Source: an uncultured Porphyromonadaceae bacterium
GTDB taxonomy: Bacteria > Bacteroidota > Bacteroidia > Bacteroidales > Muribaculaceae
NCBI GenBank assembly: GCA_947643665.1
Contig: CANRWW010000006.1
Coordinates: forward strand, 19,350 to 83,349
DNA: 64,000 bases
Reading direction: 5' to 3'
The position numbers and the translations under genes are program-made. Positions 55,401 to 64,000 of this stretch are shown piece after piece (position 1 is the stretch's first letter; every line of letters begins with the position of its first letter). The notes below the pieces were generated by a model. That model had not been told where the DNA came from and made no database searches. It saw only the letters and a list, made by a program, of their open reading frames with translations.

Positions 55401-58400
55401 ATGAAACAACGAATAGTAACACTGTTGGCTGCAGCAACGCTAACCACGGGTCTCGCGATGGGAAAGGTGTATACCGGTACCGTATATAGCGCGGCTGACG
55501 GGGAACCGCTTATTGGCGCGACAGTGGCAGTGCAAGGCACCGGTACAGGTGTTTCGACCGATGTAGATGGTGAATTTTCAATTGACATACCGGATAACGC
55601 AAAAACTCTTCTAGTGCGCTATGTGGGCATGGAACCAATGGAAATTTCCGTAAAAAGCCTCAAAAAACAGGGCAATGAATTCCGTCTTGAAGAAACCAAG
55701 ACTGCCCTTAACGAGGTTGTGGTAACCGGTATGGGTGCCCGTAAAAAAATTACCGTGACTGGTGCCGTGACCAATGTTGATGTGAACGACATGAAACATT
55801 ACAGCACCTCTAACTTGTCCAATGCATTGGCTGGTAATGTGCCGGGTGTGTTTGCACGTCAGACTTCCGGACAGCCCGGACGTAACAAGTCTGAGTTCTG
55901 GATCCGCGGTATCTCCACTTTCGGTGCCGGCTCATCGGCCTATATCCTCGTGGACGGTTTCGAGCGTGAAAACATTGACGACCTCAACATTGAGGATATT
56001 GAGACTTTCACCGTGCTCAAGGACGCATCTGCAACCGCTATCTACGGTTCAAAAGGTGCGAATGGCGTTGTGCTCATCACAACCAAGCATGGTAAAGCCG
56101 GTGCCGTGAAAGTGAATGCCAAATTCGAGACTTCATATAACACCCGCACAAAAACTCCCGAGTTCGTGGACGGTGTGACATATGCAAGATTGCTCAATGA
56201 AGGTAATGTGACACGCAGCAAGGGTGTGTACTTCAAGCCGCAGGAACTTGAATTGTTCGCTAACGGCCTTGACCCGGATATCTATCCCAATGTGGACTGG
56301 AAGGATCTTATCCTTAAAGACGGGGCAATGAGCTATCGTGCGATGGCAAATATCAGCGGCGGTGGTAGCACAGCCCGTTATTATGCATCTATCTCTTATG
56401 TCAACGACGAGGGTATGTACAAGACTGACGCCACATTGCGCGACAAGTATAATACCAACGCGAACTACAGCCGTTGGAATTACCGCTTGAATCTTGACAT
56501 AGACCTTACTCCTACTACCTTGCTTCGTCTTGGTACGTCCGGAGACCTCTCAATGAGAAATTCACCGGGTATTGACGATGGCCGCACATGGAACTCACTG
56601 TTCGCATACAACGGTATCACATGTCCTGTATTGTATTCAAACGGCTATGTTCCCAAAACCAACCTGAAGCGTGGCGATGACCGCGACCTCAACCCATGGG
56701 TACAGGCCACACAGACCGGTTACTATCAGGAATGGAACAACAACCTCCAGAATAACGTTACCCTTGAGCAGGATCTCCGTTTTGTAACCAAGGGACTCCG
56801 CTTCACTGGACGTTTCGGATATGATACATATAACTTCAACCGCATCAATCACTTCCAGACACCTGACGCATATTATCATCAGGGACGTGACAAGAACACC
56901 GGTGAAATTATATGGGACAAGACCCATGACCGCAAGGATATGGAGCAAAGCTCCAGCAACGATGGTTCACGCCGTATCTTCGCAGACCTTCTTTTGAGCT
57001 ACAACCGCGATTTCGGCAAGAACAATGTAGGTGCCAATCTTAAGTTCACATATGACAACAATATCTCTACACAGAATATCGGTAACGATATCAAGAACTC
57101 TGTGGCGCGTAAGAACATGGCTCTCGCAGGCCAGATTTCCTACAACTGGGATTACCGTTATTTCGTGGATGTGAATTTCGGTTACAATGGTTCGGAGAAC
57201 TTTGCCGACGGTCACCGTTTCGGTTTCTTCCCTGCCGCTTCAGCTGCCTGGAACATCGGTCGTGAGAAGTTCATGGAAGGTACACGCGGATGGCTTGATA
57301 TGTTCAAGATCCGTTACTCATATGGCCAGGTAGGTAACGATAATCTCGGTGATATCCGTTTCCCATATCTTTATACGCTTGGCTACATACAGCATCAGGA
57401 TAATAATGGAAATTGGGTTAACTCCAATGTGTACAACTTCGGTACCCTCGGCGACCCGACCCGCGATGAATACCGGAAAGGTATACACTACACCGGCCTT
57501 GCTTCCACTAATGTTACCTGGGAAAAAGCTACCAAACAAGACGTAGGTATTGATATCGCACTGTTCCACAACAGTTTCTCGTTGACAGTTGACTATTTCA
57601 ATGAAAGACGTGACGGTATTTACATGGTTCGAAACTTCCTTCCGTACTCGCTTGGTCTTGAACAGAGCCCTAGCGCCAACGTAGGCTCTGTGAAGACAGA
57701 AGGTATTGATGGCCATTTCCGTTATGAGAAACAGTTTGGTGAAGTGTTCCTTACCGTACGCGGCAACATGACTTATTCGAAGAACAAGATTGAGGATTAT
57801 GACATTGAAAACAATGTATATCCGTATCAGTACCAGACCGGCCATCGCGTAAATCAGATCCGTGGTCTTGTTGCTGAGGGTCTTTTCTCAAGCTATGAGG
57901 AAATCCGCAATCATCCCAAGCAGATGTTCGGCGATGTACAGCCTGGTGATATCAAGTACAAGGATGTCAATGGCGACGGTGTGGTAGACGACAACGACGT
58001 TTGTGCTATCGGTGCGACAAGCACTCCCAACCTTATCTATGGTGTAGGTGTGTCTGTGGCATGGAAAGGATTCGATATTAACGTTCACTTCCAGGGAGCC
58101 GGCAAGTCTACACAGATGATCAATGGCAAGACTGTATGGGCGTTCAGCGAAGGCCGTTGGGGACAGATCCTCACAGATCTTGTAGAAGACCGTTATGTTG
58201 ACGCAGAGACAGCTGCCAAACTTGGCATTGCTGCCAACGAAAACCCGAATGCTGCTTATCCACGTCTTCCCGACGCAGATGGTTCGCTCGGCCGCGGCAA
58301 CAACTACCGTGCTTCATCTTACTGGATGCGTGATATCAGCTATATTCGTCTGAAGAACCTTGAAATCGGCTATAATTTCCCGAAAGAATGGATGAAAGCG

Positions 58401-58553
58401 ATACGTTTTGAGAATATCCGTCTTTTCGTCCAGGGTGCAAACCTCCTTACATGGTCTGATTTCAAACTATGGGATCCTGAAATGGGCAGTAGCAATGGCG
58501 AGGCATATCCTCTTAGCAAATCAATTACTGCCGGTTTCCAAATCAATATCTAA
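55401..58553 (+). CDS. susC: SusC-family TonB-dependent outer-membrane transporter
   Basis: A 1,050-residue SusC/RagA protein that imports oligosaccharides across the outer membrane with TonB energy. Signal peptide (1-21), a carboxypeptidase-regulatory-like domain ('GTVYSAADGEPLIGATVAV', 22-105), plug domain with 'NEVVVTGMGARKK' and the SusC signature 'YILVDGF...VLKDASATAIYGS' (about 105-235), then the 22-strand barrel ending 'AGFQINI'. It is paired with SusD 15 bases downstream. No extra N-terminal signalling domain is seen, so it is a transporter and not an anti-sigma-linked one. Confidence 0.97.
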   Translation: MKQRIVTLLAAATLTTGLAMGKVYTGTVYSAADGEPLIGATVAVQGTGTGVSTDVDGEFSIDIPDNAKTLLVRYVGMEPMEISVKSLKKQGNEFRLEETKTALNEVVVTGMGARKKITVTGAVTNVDVNDMKHYSTSNLSNALAGNVPGVFARQTSGQPGRNKSEFWIRGISTFGAGSSAYILVDGFERENIDDLNIEDIETFTVLKDASATAIYGSKGANGVVLITTKHGKAGAVKVNAKFETSYNTRTKTPEFVDGVTYARLLNEGNVTRSKGVYFKPQELELFANGLDPDIYPNVDWKDLILKDGAMSYRAMANISGGGSTARYYASISYVNDEGMYKTDATLRDKYNTNANYSRWNYRLNLDIDLTPTTLLRLGTSGDLSMRNSPGIDDGRTWNSLFAYNGITCPVLYSNGYVPKTNLKRGDDRDLNPWVQATQTGYYQEWNNNLQNNVTLEQDLRFVTKGLRFTGRFGYDTYNFNRINHFQTPDAYYHQGRDKNTGEIIWDKTHDRKDMEQSSSNDGSRRIFADLLLSYNRDFGKNNVGANLKFTYDNNISTQNIGNDIKNSVARKNMALAGQISYNWDYRYFVDVNFGYNGSENFADGHRFGFFPAASAAWNIGREKFMEGTRGWLDMFKIRYSYGQVGNDNLGDIRFPYLYTLGYIQHQDNNGNWVNSNVYNFGTLGDPTRDEYRKGIHYTGLASTNVTWEKATKQDVGIDIALFHNSFSLTVDYFNERRDGIYMVRNFLPYSLGLEQSPSANVGSVKTEGIDGHFRYEKQFGEVFLTVRGNMTYSKNKIEDYDIENNVYPYQYQTGHRVNQIRGLVAEGLFSSYEEIRNHPKQMFGDVQPGDIKYKDVNGDGVVDDNDVCAIGATSTPNLIYGVGVSVAWKGFDINVHFQGAGKSTQMINGKTVWAFSEGRWGQILTDLVEDRYVDAETAAKLGIAANENPNAAYPRLPDADGSLGRGNNYRASSYWMRDISYIRLKNLEIGYNFPKEWMKAIRFENIRLFVQGANLLTWSDFKLWDPEMGSSNGEAYPLSKSITAGFQINI

Positions 58554-58568
58554 CCGTACACTACAATC

Positions 58569-60779
58569 ATGAAAAAATATATTGCAAAATCAATATCACT
58601 GGCAGCGCTTATCGGATGCGCGTCGGTAATGTTCTCCTCTTGTGAGGACACTCTTGACGCTGATAAATATTTCGATGACCGCAGGACTTTGGAATCGGTT
58701 TTCACAGACATCAACCAGACTAACAACTGGCTGTCCCAATCGTTCGCATTTCTGAAAGACGATCTTTGCGACGTTACAACTAAAGAAAATTCGGGTCGTG
58801 CTTTCCATGTGTTTGCCGACGATGTATTCTGGGGCGACCGTGACGCTATGCTCGGAGCCGGCTACAATGCCCAGGACTCATATGCTTCGTTCAAGCAGGG
58901 CGACTATAATGAGAATTACGGTTCACAATACTGGATCAACGCATATCGCGGTATTTTCCAGGCGTCGGTGTTCATCCACAACATCTATCGTAACGACAAA
59001 CTTTCCGAAGAACAGCGCCTTGATATGAAGGGGCAGGCCCGTTTCGTGCGTGCATATTACTATTGGTTGTTGCTTAGAAGATATGGTCCTGTGCCCATCA
59101 TGCCCGATGAAGGAACTGACTATACCTTGGACTATAACGATCTGTCAATTCCCCGTTCTTCTTATGAGGAGGTTGCCGAGTTCATATCGGATGAAATGAT
59201 CAAGGCATGCCATGAACTTCAGAACTGGAGCCGTGTTACCGGCAATACAAGTACAGAGAATATAATCCGCCCGACACGTGGTGCTGCTCTTGCTACCCGC
59301 GCGCTTGCGTTGATGTACGCTGCCAGCCCTCTGGCAAACGGCCAGTTGGCAAACGGCGAGCACCCATCGCTCGTGACTGATGATTTTGCCAAATCTTTTA
59401 CAAACAAAGATGGCAAACAGCTTCTCAGCCTTACTTATGACGAGCGTAAATGGGCACGCGCAGCTGCTGCTTGCCGCGACGTCATTGACTGTCCTGCCGG
59501 ATATGACCTGTATCATGCATCTGTAAACGAAGCCAATAATGAGACTACAGGTTATCCCAAGACACTTACTCCTTTCAAGGACAACGATTTCTCTGAAAAG
59601 GCTTGGCCGGAAGGTTATGCTGATATTGACCCCTACCTTTCTTACCGTGACCTGTTCAATGGTGTGATTGGTCTTGATAATTCTGAAATTATCTTCAGCC
59701 GTGGTTACAATACTTCAGGTGGCCGCCACCAGTCGCTGGACGGTATGGCTACACACTGTCTCCCCAGCACACTTTTCGGTTGGAACTGCCATGGTGTGAC
59801 CCAGAAGATGGTTGACGCATATTACATGAAAGACGGCAGCGACTGCCCCGGACGTAATAGCGAATGGTCTGAATATACCAATGGCGATTATGACTCACGC
59901 GCACGCCGTACTGGTTGGACTGCCACACGTGCCAACCCGAACCGTGGCGAGTATGCAGTGGCAAACTATCCTGAGGTGGGTTCTAAGGGTACAGGCGTAT
60001 CCATGCAGTATGTGGAACGCGAACCGCGTTTCTATGCAAGTGTGGGATACAACGGATCTTTCTGGTGGAATGCCAACCCCGAGGTAAGTACACATCATAT
60101 GAAGATATATTATTACCGTGGCGGTACTGGCGGTAGCTCTGAAGGCGGCGGTAACAACGGTATCTCCAATACATCTTCTTACTGGCAGCGCTCAGGTATC
60201 GGCCTGAAGAAATATGTCAATCCTCAGGACTGGCGTACTGCTAAGAATGCCGATGACTATGGCCATATCGTGCAGAAGTGGGAACCTGCAATACGTTATG
60301 CCGATATTCTTCTTATGTACGCCGAGTGTCTCAACGAGCTTACTTCAGCTTATTCTATTCCTTCATGGGACGGTGCCAGCACATATAACGTAAGCCGCGA
60401 CCTGAACGAGATGAAGCGTGGTATACGTCCTGTACGTTGCCGTGCCGGTGTGCCAGACTTTACAACTGATGTTTATGCCGACCAAAGCCTTATGCGCAAG
60501 AAGATCAAACGCGAACGTATGATTGAGTTCATTGCCGAAGGCAAGCGCTACTATGACCTGCGCCGTTGGATGGACGCCCCCGTGGAAGAGTCTATCCCCG
60601 TGTATGGCTGCAACGTTTATATGCCAGAGTCACAGCGCGACGAATTCCAGCGTGTGGTACCAGTATATTCTCTTCCCACAGTCTTCAATGTGAAGATGTA
60701 TTTCTGGCCGATCTCTACCGAGGAGCTTAAGCGTAACAGGAATCTGGTGCAGAACCCCGGTTGGAAGTACTACGACTAA
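58569..60779 (+). CDS. susD: SusD/RagB-family surface glycan-binding lipoprotein
   Basis: A 736-residue SusD-like lipoprotein (lipobox at Cys25, 'VMFSSCEDTLD'). 'MKGQARFVRAYYYWLLLRRY' (about residues 152-171) is the characteristic TPR helix, and the C-terminal motif 'RKKIKRERMIEFIAEGKRYY' with 'DLRRW' is the family signature. It lids the SusC barrel and captures glycan at the cell surface. It is longer than starch SusD (about 550) through loop insertions, including a Gly-rich stretch near 'GGTGGSSEGGGNNG' (about 515-530). Confidence 0.96.
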   Translation: MKKYIAKSISLAALIGCASVMFSSCEDTLDADKYFDDRRTLESVFTDINQTNNWLSQSFAFLKDDLCDVTTKENSGRAFHVFADDVFWGDRDAMLGAGYNAQDSYASFKQGDYNENYGSQYWINAYRGIFQASVFIHNIYRNDKLSEEQRLDMKGQARFVRAYYYWLLLRRYGPVPIMPDEGTDYTLDYNDLSIPRSSYEEVAEFISDEMIKACHELQNWSRVTGNTSTENIIRPTRGAALATRALALMYAASPLANGQLANGEHPSLVTDDFAKSFTNKDGKQLLSLTYDERKWARAAAACRDVIDCPAGYDLYHASVNEANNETTGYPKTLTPFKDNDFSEKAWPEGYADIDPYLSYRDLFNGVIGLDNSEIIFSRGYNTSGGRHQSLDGMATHCLPSTLFGWNCHGVTQKMVDAYYMKDGSDCPGRNSEWSEYTNGDYDSRARRTGWTATRANPNRGEYAVANYPEVGSKGTGVSMQYVEREPRFYASVGYNGSFWWNANPEVSTHHMKIYYYRGGTGGSSEGGGNNGISNTSSYWQRSGIGLKKYVNPQDWRTAKNADDYGHIVQKWEPAIRYADILLMYAECLNELTSAYSIPSWDGASTYNVSRDLNEMKRGIRPVRCRAGVPDFTTDVYADQSLMRKKIKRERMIEFIAEGKRYYDLRRWMDAPVEESIPVYGCNVYMPESQRDEFQRVVPVYSLPTVFNVKMYFWPISTEELKRNRNLVQNPGWKYYD

Positions 60780-60808
60780 TAATTGGATAACAGCTTAATC
60801 TTTATATC

Positions 60809-61885
60809 ATGTCAAAGATAAAAAATATATTGACTTTCGGACTGTTGGCGGCAGTGGCGGTGCCTGTGTTCACCTCCTGCAACGATGACTGGAAGGAAGA
60901 GCAATACAAACACTATATCAGCTTTAAGGCTCCCCTTGCCACAAGTGGCAGCAGTGTGGGTGTCACAACAGTGTATGTTCCGTATACCCGTCTCAACGAG
61001 GATAAGACACCTAAATTCGGTGCGGAAGGTAAGTCAAATTATCTGCTCCCGGTATTGGTTGCAGGGTCTACAGACAATCCCAATACCATTACAGTGAATA
61101 TCGCACCTTCCGATACACTTGACATATTGAATGTGGAGCGTTTCGGACATCGTGAGGAATTGTATTATAAGGATATGAGCGATTTTGCTGATGTTCCTCC
61201 TACAATTACGATCCATGAAGGACAGAACATGGCATTGCTTGACGTGCAGCTTGACTTCAACAAAAACGGTGGTCTTGACCTTATTGACCGTTATGTGCTG
61301 CCTTTGACTATCGCCCCTGGACAAGGTTATGAGCGTAATCCTCGCAAGAACTATGCTACAGCCATGCTCCGAATTCTTCCTTATACCACCTATTCCGGTA
61401 TATATCAGGCAACAAACCTCCAATATTGCTTGCTGAACGACAAGGGTGAACAGGACGGTGAGTCTGCTGGTATGGAGACTGTGCAGGCTTATACCTGTGG
61501 CGAAAACGAGGTTTTCATGTATGCAGGCACTAACACGGAGAGCAGCCTTCTGCGCAAGTGGTTCCGTATCTATGTACGTTTTGAACCGGACGAAGGCAGC
61601 GACGGCAAGTCCGGTAATGTTTACATGTACACAAAGGATGAGGAAAATCCCGATCTCAATTTCTCGCAACCCCATCCTGCACGATTCAATATCATAGAGG
61701 CCATGGATGCCGTGCAGACATATATTTTGCGTCGCACACTTGTGGTCAAAGATATCGAATATGTCTATACGGATACAAAGACCGCTCCTGGTGCTTCTCT
61801 CACTTACAAGGTGGCTGGTACTCTGACCATGGAGCGCAAGCTGAACACCCAGATGCCTGAGGAAGACCAGATCATGTGGGATTAA
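60809..61885 (+). CDS. BT_3987-like/DUF4361-type surface lipoprotein
   Basis: A 358-residue lipoprotein (lipobox ending at Cys24, 'VFTSCNDDWKEEQY'). The N-terminal region (about 30-190) resembles the BT_3987-like (DUF1735) Ig-fold domain and the remainder a DUF4361-like domain, with 'TYSGIYQATNLQYCLL' near residue 195. Proteins of this kind follow SusC/SusD in mannan loci and bind glycan at the surface. It starts 29 bases after susD. Binding specificity cannot be read from sequence. Confidence 0.8.
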   Translation: MSKIKNILTFGLLAAVAVPVFTSCNDDWKEEQYKHYISFKAPLATSGSSVGVTTVYVPYTRLNEDKTPKFGAEGKSNYLLPVLVAGSTDNPNTITVNIAPSDTLDILNVERFGHREELYYKDMSDFADVPPTITIHEGQNMALLDVQLDFNKNGGLDLIDRYVLPLTIAPGQGYERNPRKNYATAMLRILPYTTYSGIYQATNLQYCLLNDKGEQDGESAGMETVQAYTCGENEVFMYAGTNTESSLLRKWFRIYVRFEPDEGSDGKSGNVYMYTKDEENPDLNFSQPHPARFNIIEAMDAVQTYILRRTLVVKDIEYVYTDTKTAPGASLTYKVAGTLTMERKLNTQMPEEDQIMWD

Positions 61886-61915
61886 AATCCTGCATTCAGG
61901 TAACTATTTGAAATA

Positions 61916-61971
61916 GCTTAGAGTGTGGACTGGCACTTCAGGGTGTTTGGAACACACTCTAAGCCTTTTTT
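61916..61971 (+). terminator. Terminator after the susCD run
   Basis: GCTTAGAGTGTG (61916-61927) pairs perfectly with CACACTCTAAGC (61953-61964), followed by T6. It lies before the GH76 gene, so that gene may have separate or partly attenuated expression. Confidence 0.9.
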
Positions 61972-62012
61972 CATACTAATAATTCTGAATAGTCATACTT
62001 ACTTATAACCGA

Positions 62013-63584
62013 ATGAAGATAAATCTACGAAAGGCATTTTTATCCGCAGCCATGGTTGCAGGTCTGGTGGCCGGGGCTCAGGAATTAAGCAAGACTGAAT
62101 TGGCTGTGCGCGATATCAAAAGGGCCATGGCGCTTATGGATGCTTCATGGGATAAGACAATGAAGGGAACTACTGCCAACATGTATATGGCGGACCGCTA
62201 CAATACGGAGACAGGGTGGACTAGCGGCGCTTCCGATATATGGCCGCTTACCGCTGCTGTGGAAGCACACTGTTCGCTGCTTCAGGCGCTGATATTGGCG
62301 GAAGATGTTGATGCGGAACTTTATAATAGCAATTTCGACAAATACAGGGAGCGGCTGGATATCCTTATAGATAACCTTGAATATTACCGCGGGAGCTATC
62401 GCCTTCCCTCTTACGCTACGAACAAACAGAGCCAGCCATATGCGGTGCCACGCTCCAACAAAAGAGGGGGCGCCAATGTCACCGGCGTCCTGAACGTATA
62501 TGATGACCAGATGTGGTTGTCGCGTGAGCTGATCCGTGCTTATGAAATTACCGGATCTGAAAACTATCTGGATCTGGCTGCCTATCTGGCAGATTATGTG
62601 CTTGACGGGTGGGATTGCTGGCGCGATGCCGACGGTGAGGAGTATGGCGGGATTACTTGGGGACCGGGCTACAATTCAAAGCATGCATGCAGCAATGCAC
62701 CGATCATACAGCCTCTGGTATGGCTGAGTGAAATTTACAAGGATACCGGTATCACGGTTAATTTCGCTTTCCGTAATGAAGAGAATGAAGTGGTGCGTGA
62801 AGAGCGTGACCGGTCCACACATTATCTGGAGTTTGCCAAAAAAGTATATGATTGGCAGAATAAACACCTTTTTGACCGTTCAGGCGTATATTGGGACATG
62901 ATGGGTGCCGAACATGGCACTATTGTTGTGGACCGCGGATATCGCCAGCATGTAAACTGCGGTGGGGCTGTAGGGGCGTTTTACAGCTATAACACCGGTA
63001 CGATGGTTGCAGGCGCTGCTGAACTTTACCGTGTGACAGGGGAGGAGCGTTTCCGCACCGATCTTGCCACGATATGCAGGGGAGCCCTCAGCAAATTTGC
63101 CACCTATAAGAGAAATTATAACGCATATGACTTCAAGACCGATAAAACGGCCGAGGAGGGTTTCAATACATGGTTTAACAATGTGCTTATCCGCGGATAT
63201 GTATACGCTGAGCCATATTGCGATAATACGTCGGCCACAAACGGATTGAAAGGGATACAAGTCACACTGGACTATGCGTTCGAAAACCACAACCGCAACA
63301 ATATGCTTCCCATACATTTGCTTGCCGGCTGGGGAGACGAGAAAATAACCAAGCCGTTTCATCAGTTTGCGTTTGCATCGGAATATTCCATGCTTGCCGT
63401 AAGATATCTCACAGATGCTAAAACCGGAGGGGTGGATTCTGTACTTGCGGACAATGAAAATGCCGGATCTGACATCGTGTATAATCTTTCCGGAGTCGCG
63501 CTCGGCCGTCTTGACGAGGTGGAGCCGACTCTGCCGCGCGGTTTTTACATAGTAGGGGGATCTAAACGGATTCTCGGTAACTGA
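62013..63584 (+). CDS. GH76 family glycoside hydrolase (endo-alpha-1,6-mannanase type)
   Basis: A 523-residue exported (alpha/alpha)6 enzyme with signal peptide 'MKINLRKAFLSAAMVAGLV'. The GH76 catalytic Asp pair is Asp164-Asp165 in 'NVYDDQMWLSRELIRAYE'; 'SYNTGTMVAGAAELYRVTGE' is the conserved later helix. It ends with a short tail ('LPRGFYIVGGSKRILGN') like other tailed proteins in the window. It follows the SusC/SusD/binding-protein run, the same order I recall for the B. thetaiotaomicron locus ending in surface mannanase BT3792. It is only distantly like the GH76 at 31146. Confidence 0.9.
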   Translation: MKINLRKAFLSAAMVAGLVAGAQELSKTELAVRDIKRAMALMDASWDKTMKGTTANMYMADRYNTETGWTSGASDIWPLTAAVEAHCSLLQALILAEDVDAELYNSNFDKYRERLDILIDNLEYYRGSYRLPSYATNKQSQPYAVPRSNKRGGANVTGVLNVYDDQMWLSRELIRAYEITGSENYLDLAAYLADYVLDGWDCWRDADGEEYGGITWGPGYNSKHACSNAPIIQPLVWLSEIYKDTGITVNFAFRNEENEVVREERDRSTHYLEFAKKVYDWQNKHLFDRSGVYWDMMGAEHGTIVVDRGYRQHVNCGGAVGAFYSYNTGTMVAGAAELYRVTGEERFRTDLATICRGALSKFATYKRNYNAYDFKTDKTAEEGFNTWFNNVLIRGYVYAEPYCDNTSATNGLKGIQVTLDYAFENHNRNNMLPIHLLAGWGDEKITKPFHQFAFASEYSMLAVRYLTDAKTGGVDSVLADNENAGSDIVYNLSGVALGRLDEVEPTLPRGFYIVGGSKRILGN

Positions 63585-63604
63585 CAATCTGTCTATAGAC
63601 GTAT

Positions 63605-63647
63605 AAAGCGCTGTATCAAGGTTCTGAGCCAGATGCAGCGCTTTTTT
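63605..63647 (+). terminator. Terminator of the GH76 gene
   Basis: AAAGCGCTG (63605-63613) pairs with CAGCGCTTT (63636-63644), followed by a T run. Confidence 0.88.
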
Positions 63648-63735
63648 GATAAAAAAAATTGTTGCTGTCAGCTAAAACCGGACAACAATAATAAGCAATA
63701 ATGAAAAACATATTGTAAAGAAAATTCCTGCTTTA

Positions 63736-63768
63736 TTTGCAAAAGTCGGATATGTTGGTTAACTTTGC
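63736..63768 (+). promoter_or_regulatory. Consensus promoter of the tRNA-Ala gene
   Basis: TTTG (63736-63739), a 20-base spacer, then TAACTTTGC (63760-63768): a full match to the Bacteroidota vegetative consensus, 32 bases upstream of the tRNA. Confidence 0.85.
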
Positions 63769-63800
63769 ACCGCAAATAGACGGGGAAGCCCGCATGCCAT

Positions 63801-63874
63801 GGGGTACTAGCTCATCTGGCTAGAGCGCGACACTGGCAGTGTCGAGGTGAGCGGTTCGAGTCCGCTGTACTCCA
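63801..63874 (+). tRNA. tRNA-Ala (anticodon GGC)
   Basis: A full 74-base cloverleaf: acceptor GGGGTAC/GTACTCC, D stem GCTC/GAGC, anticodon stem CGACA/TGTCG with loop CTGGCAG (anticodon GGC at 63835-63837), T stem AGCGG/CCGCT with loop TTCGAGT, discriminator A. The G3-U70 wobble pair, the identity element for alanine, is present. CCA is not encoded. Confidence 0.93.
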
Positions 63875-63924
63875 CATAATGAAAGCAGGTTTGGAATCAT
63901 TCCAAACCTGCTTTCATTATGTGG
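63872..63924 (+). terminator. Long inverted repeat abutting the tRNA, probable terminator
   Basis: Perfect 26-base arms (63872-63897 and 63899-63924) with a single central base; the core is AAAGCAGGTTTGG/CCAAACCTGCTTT. The left arm takes in the last bases of the tRNA. There is no T run directly after the stem. Confidence 0.7.
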
Positions 63925-63987
63925 TTGTATTCGTCGCGACCGATATCGGCGCATAGTAATAAACCTGTGTTTGTGTGATAAAAAACT

Positions 63988-63996
63988 TACCTTTGC
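63988..63996 (+). promoter_or_regulatory. Possible -7 element of a gene beyond the window
   Basis: TACCTTTGC matches TAnnTTTG at the very end of the window. A TTTG at 63970 is only 14 bases upstream, shorter than usual. Confidence 0.45.
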
Positions 63997-64000
63997 AGAC

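Noticed and set aside
1..64000. CRISPR arrays, insertion sequences, invertible promoters
   Set aside because: No regularly spaced direct repeats, no transposase or tyrosine recombinase gene, and no inverted-repeat pair flanking a promoter were found.

Overview
This window looks like a chromosomal segment of a gut-type Bacteroidota, order Bacteroidales, possibly a Muribaculaceae. The reasons are a SusC/SusD pair, a hybrid two-component regulator with a C-terminal AraC domain, type IX secretion tails, lipoproteins, and promoters of the TAnnTTTG type. The family-level placement is an inference from gene style, not from a marker gene.

Region 1 (1-17,422, + strand) is a surface-polysaccharide (O-antigen or capsule) cluster. 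It holds about nine glycosyltransferases, a hexapeptide acyltransferase, two membrane acyltransferase-3 genes (one frameshifted at a G tract), a Wzy-like polymerase, and two kinase-like proteins. Most genes overlap or nearly touch, so they probably form one long operon. The first 11.6 kb is visibly AT-rich; the genes after it have a composition closer to the rest of the window. Four G or C runs of 7-8 bases lie inside coding sequence between 4,880 and 9,973, which suggests slipped-strand phase variation of the glycan.

Region 2 (17,477-21,097) is the dTDP-L-rhamnose operon rfbA-rfbC-rfbD-rfbB, with its own promoter and terminator. It supplies the sugar nucleotide for region 1.

Region 3 (21,126-25,143) is one 1,257-residue secreted protein that joins a purple-acid-phosphatase-like phosphoesterase to a PI-PLC-like domain.

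Region 4 (25,169-63,647) is a large glycan-utilisation locus. On the minus strand are GH43, GH92, a GtaA-like protein, GH76, and a GtaA-like/GH2 fusion. On the plus strand are two giant secreted paralogues with an identical 894-bp 3' segment, a hybrid two-component regulator with no periplasmic sensor, a GH78 rhamnosidase with a triple insertion, a third GtaA-like protein, an IPT/NHL lipoprotein, SusC, SusD, a BT_3987-like lipoprotein and a second GH76. The two GH76 and the GH92 point to alpha-mannan; GH78, GH43 and GH2 point to a substrate that also carries rhamnose and other side groups.

The most notable signal is a shared cis-element. Four promoters (before 37,222 on the minus strand, and before 37,591, 40,851 and 50,983 on the plus strand) carry two TGA(A)CA-like half-sites exactly 21 bp apart, with the inner half-site 37-38 bp upstream of the start of the -7 box. 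This is the layout expected for an AraC-type dimer, and the hybrid regulator at 43,871 is the obvious candidate to bind it. The window closes with a tRNA-Ala(GGC) gene and the start of another promoter.
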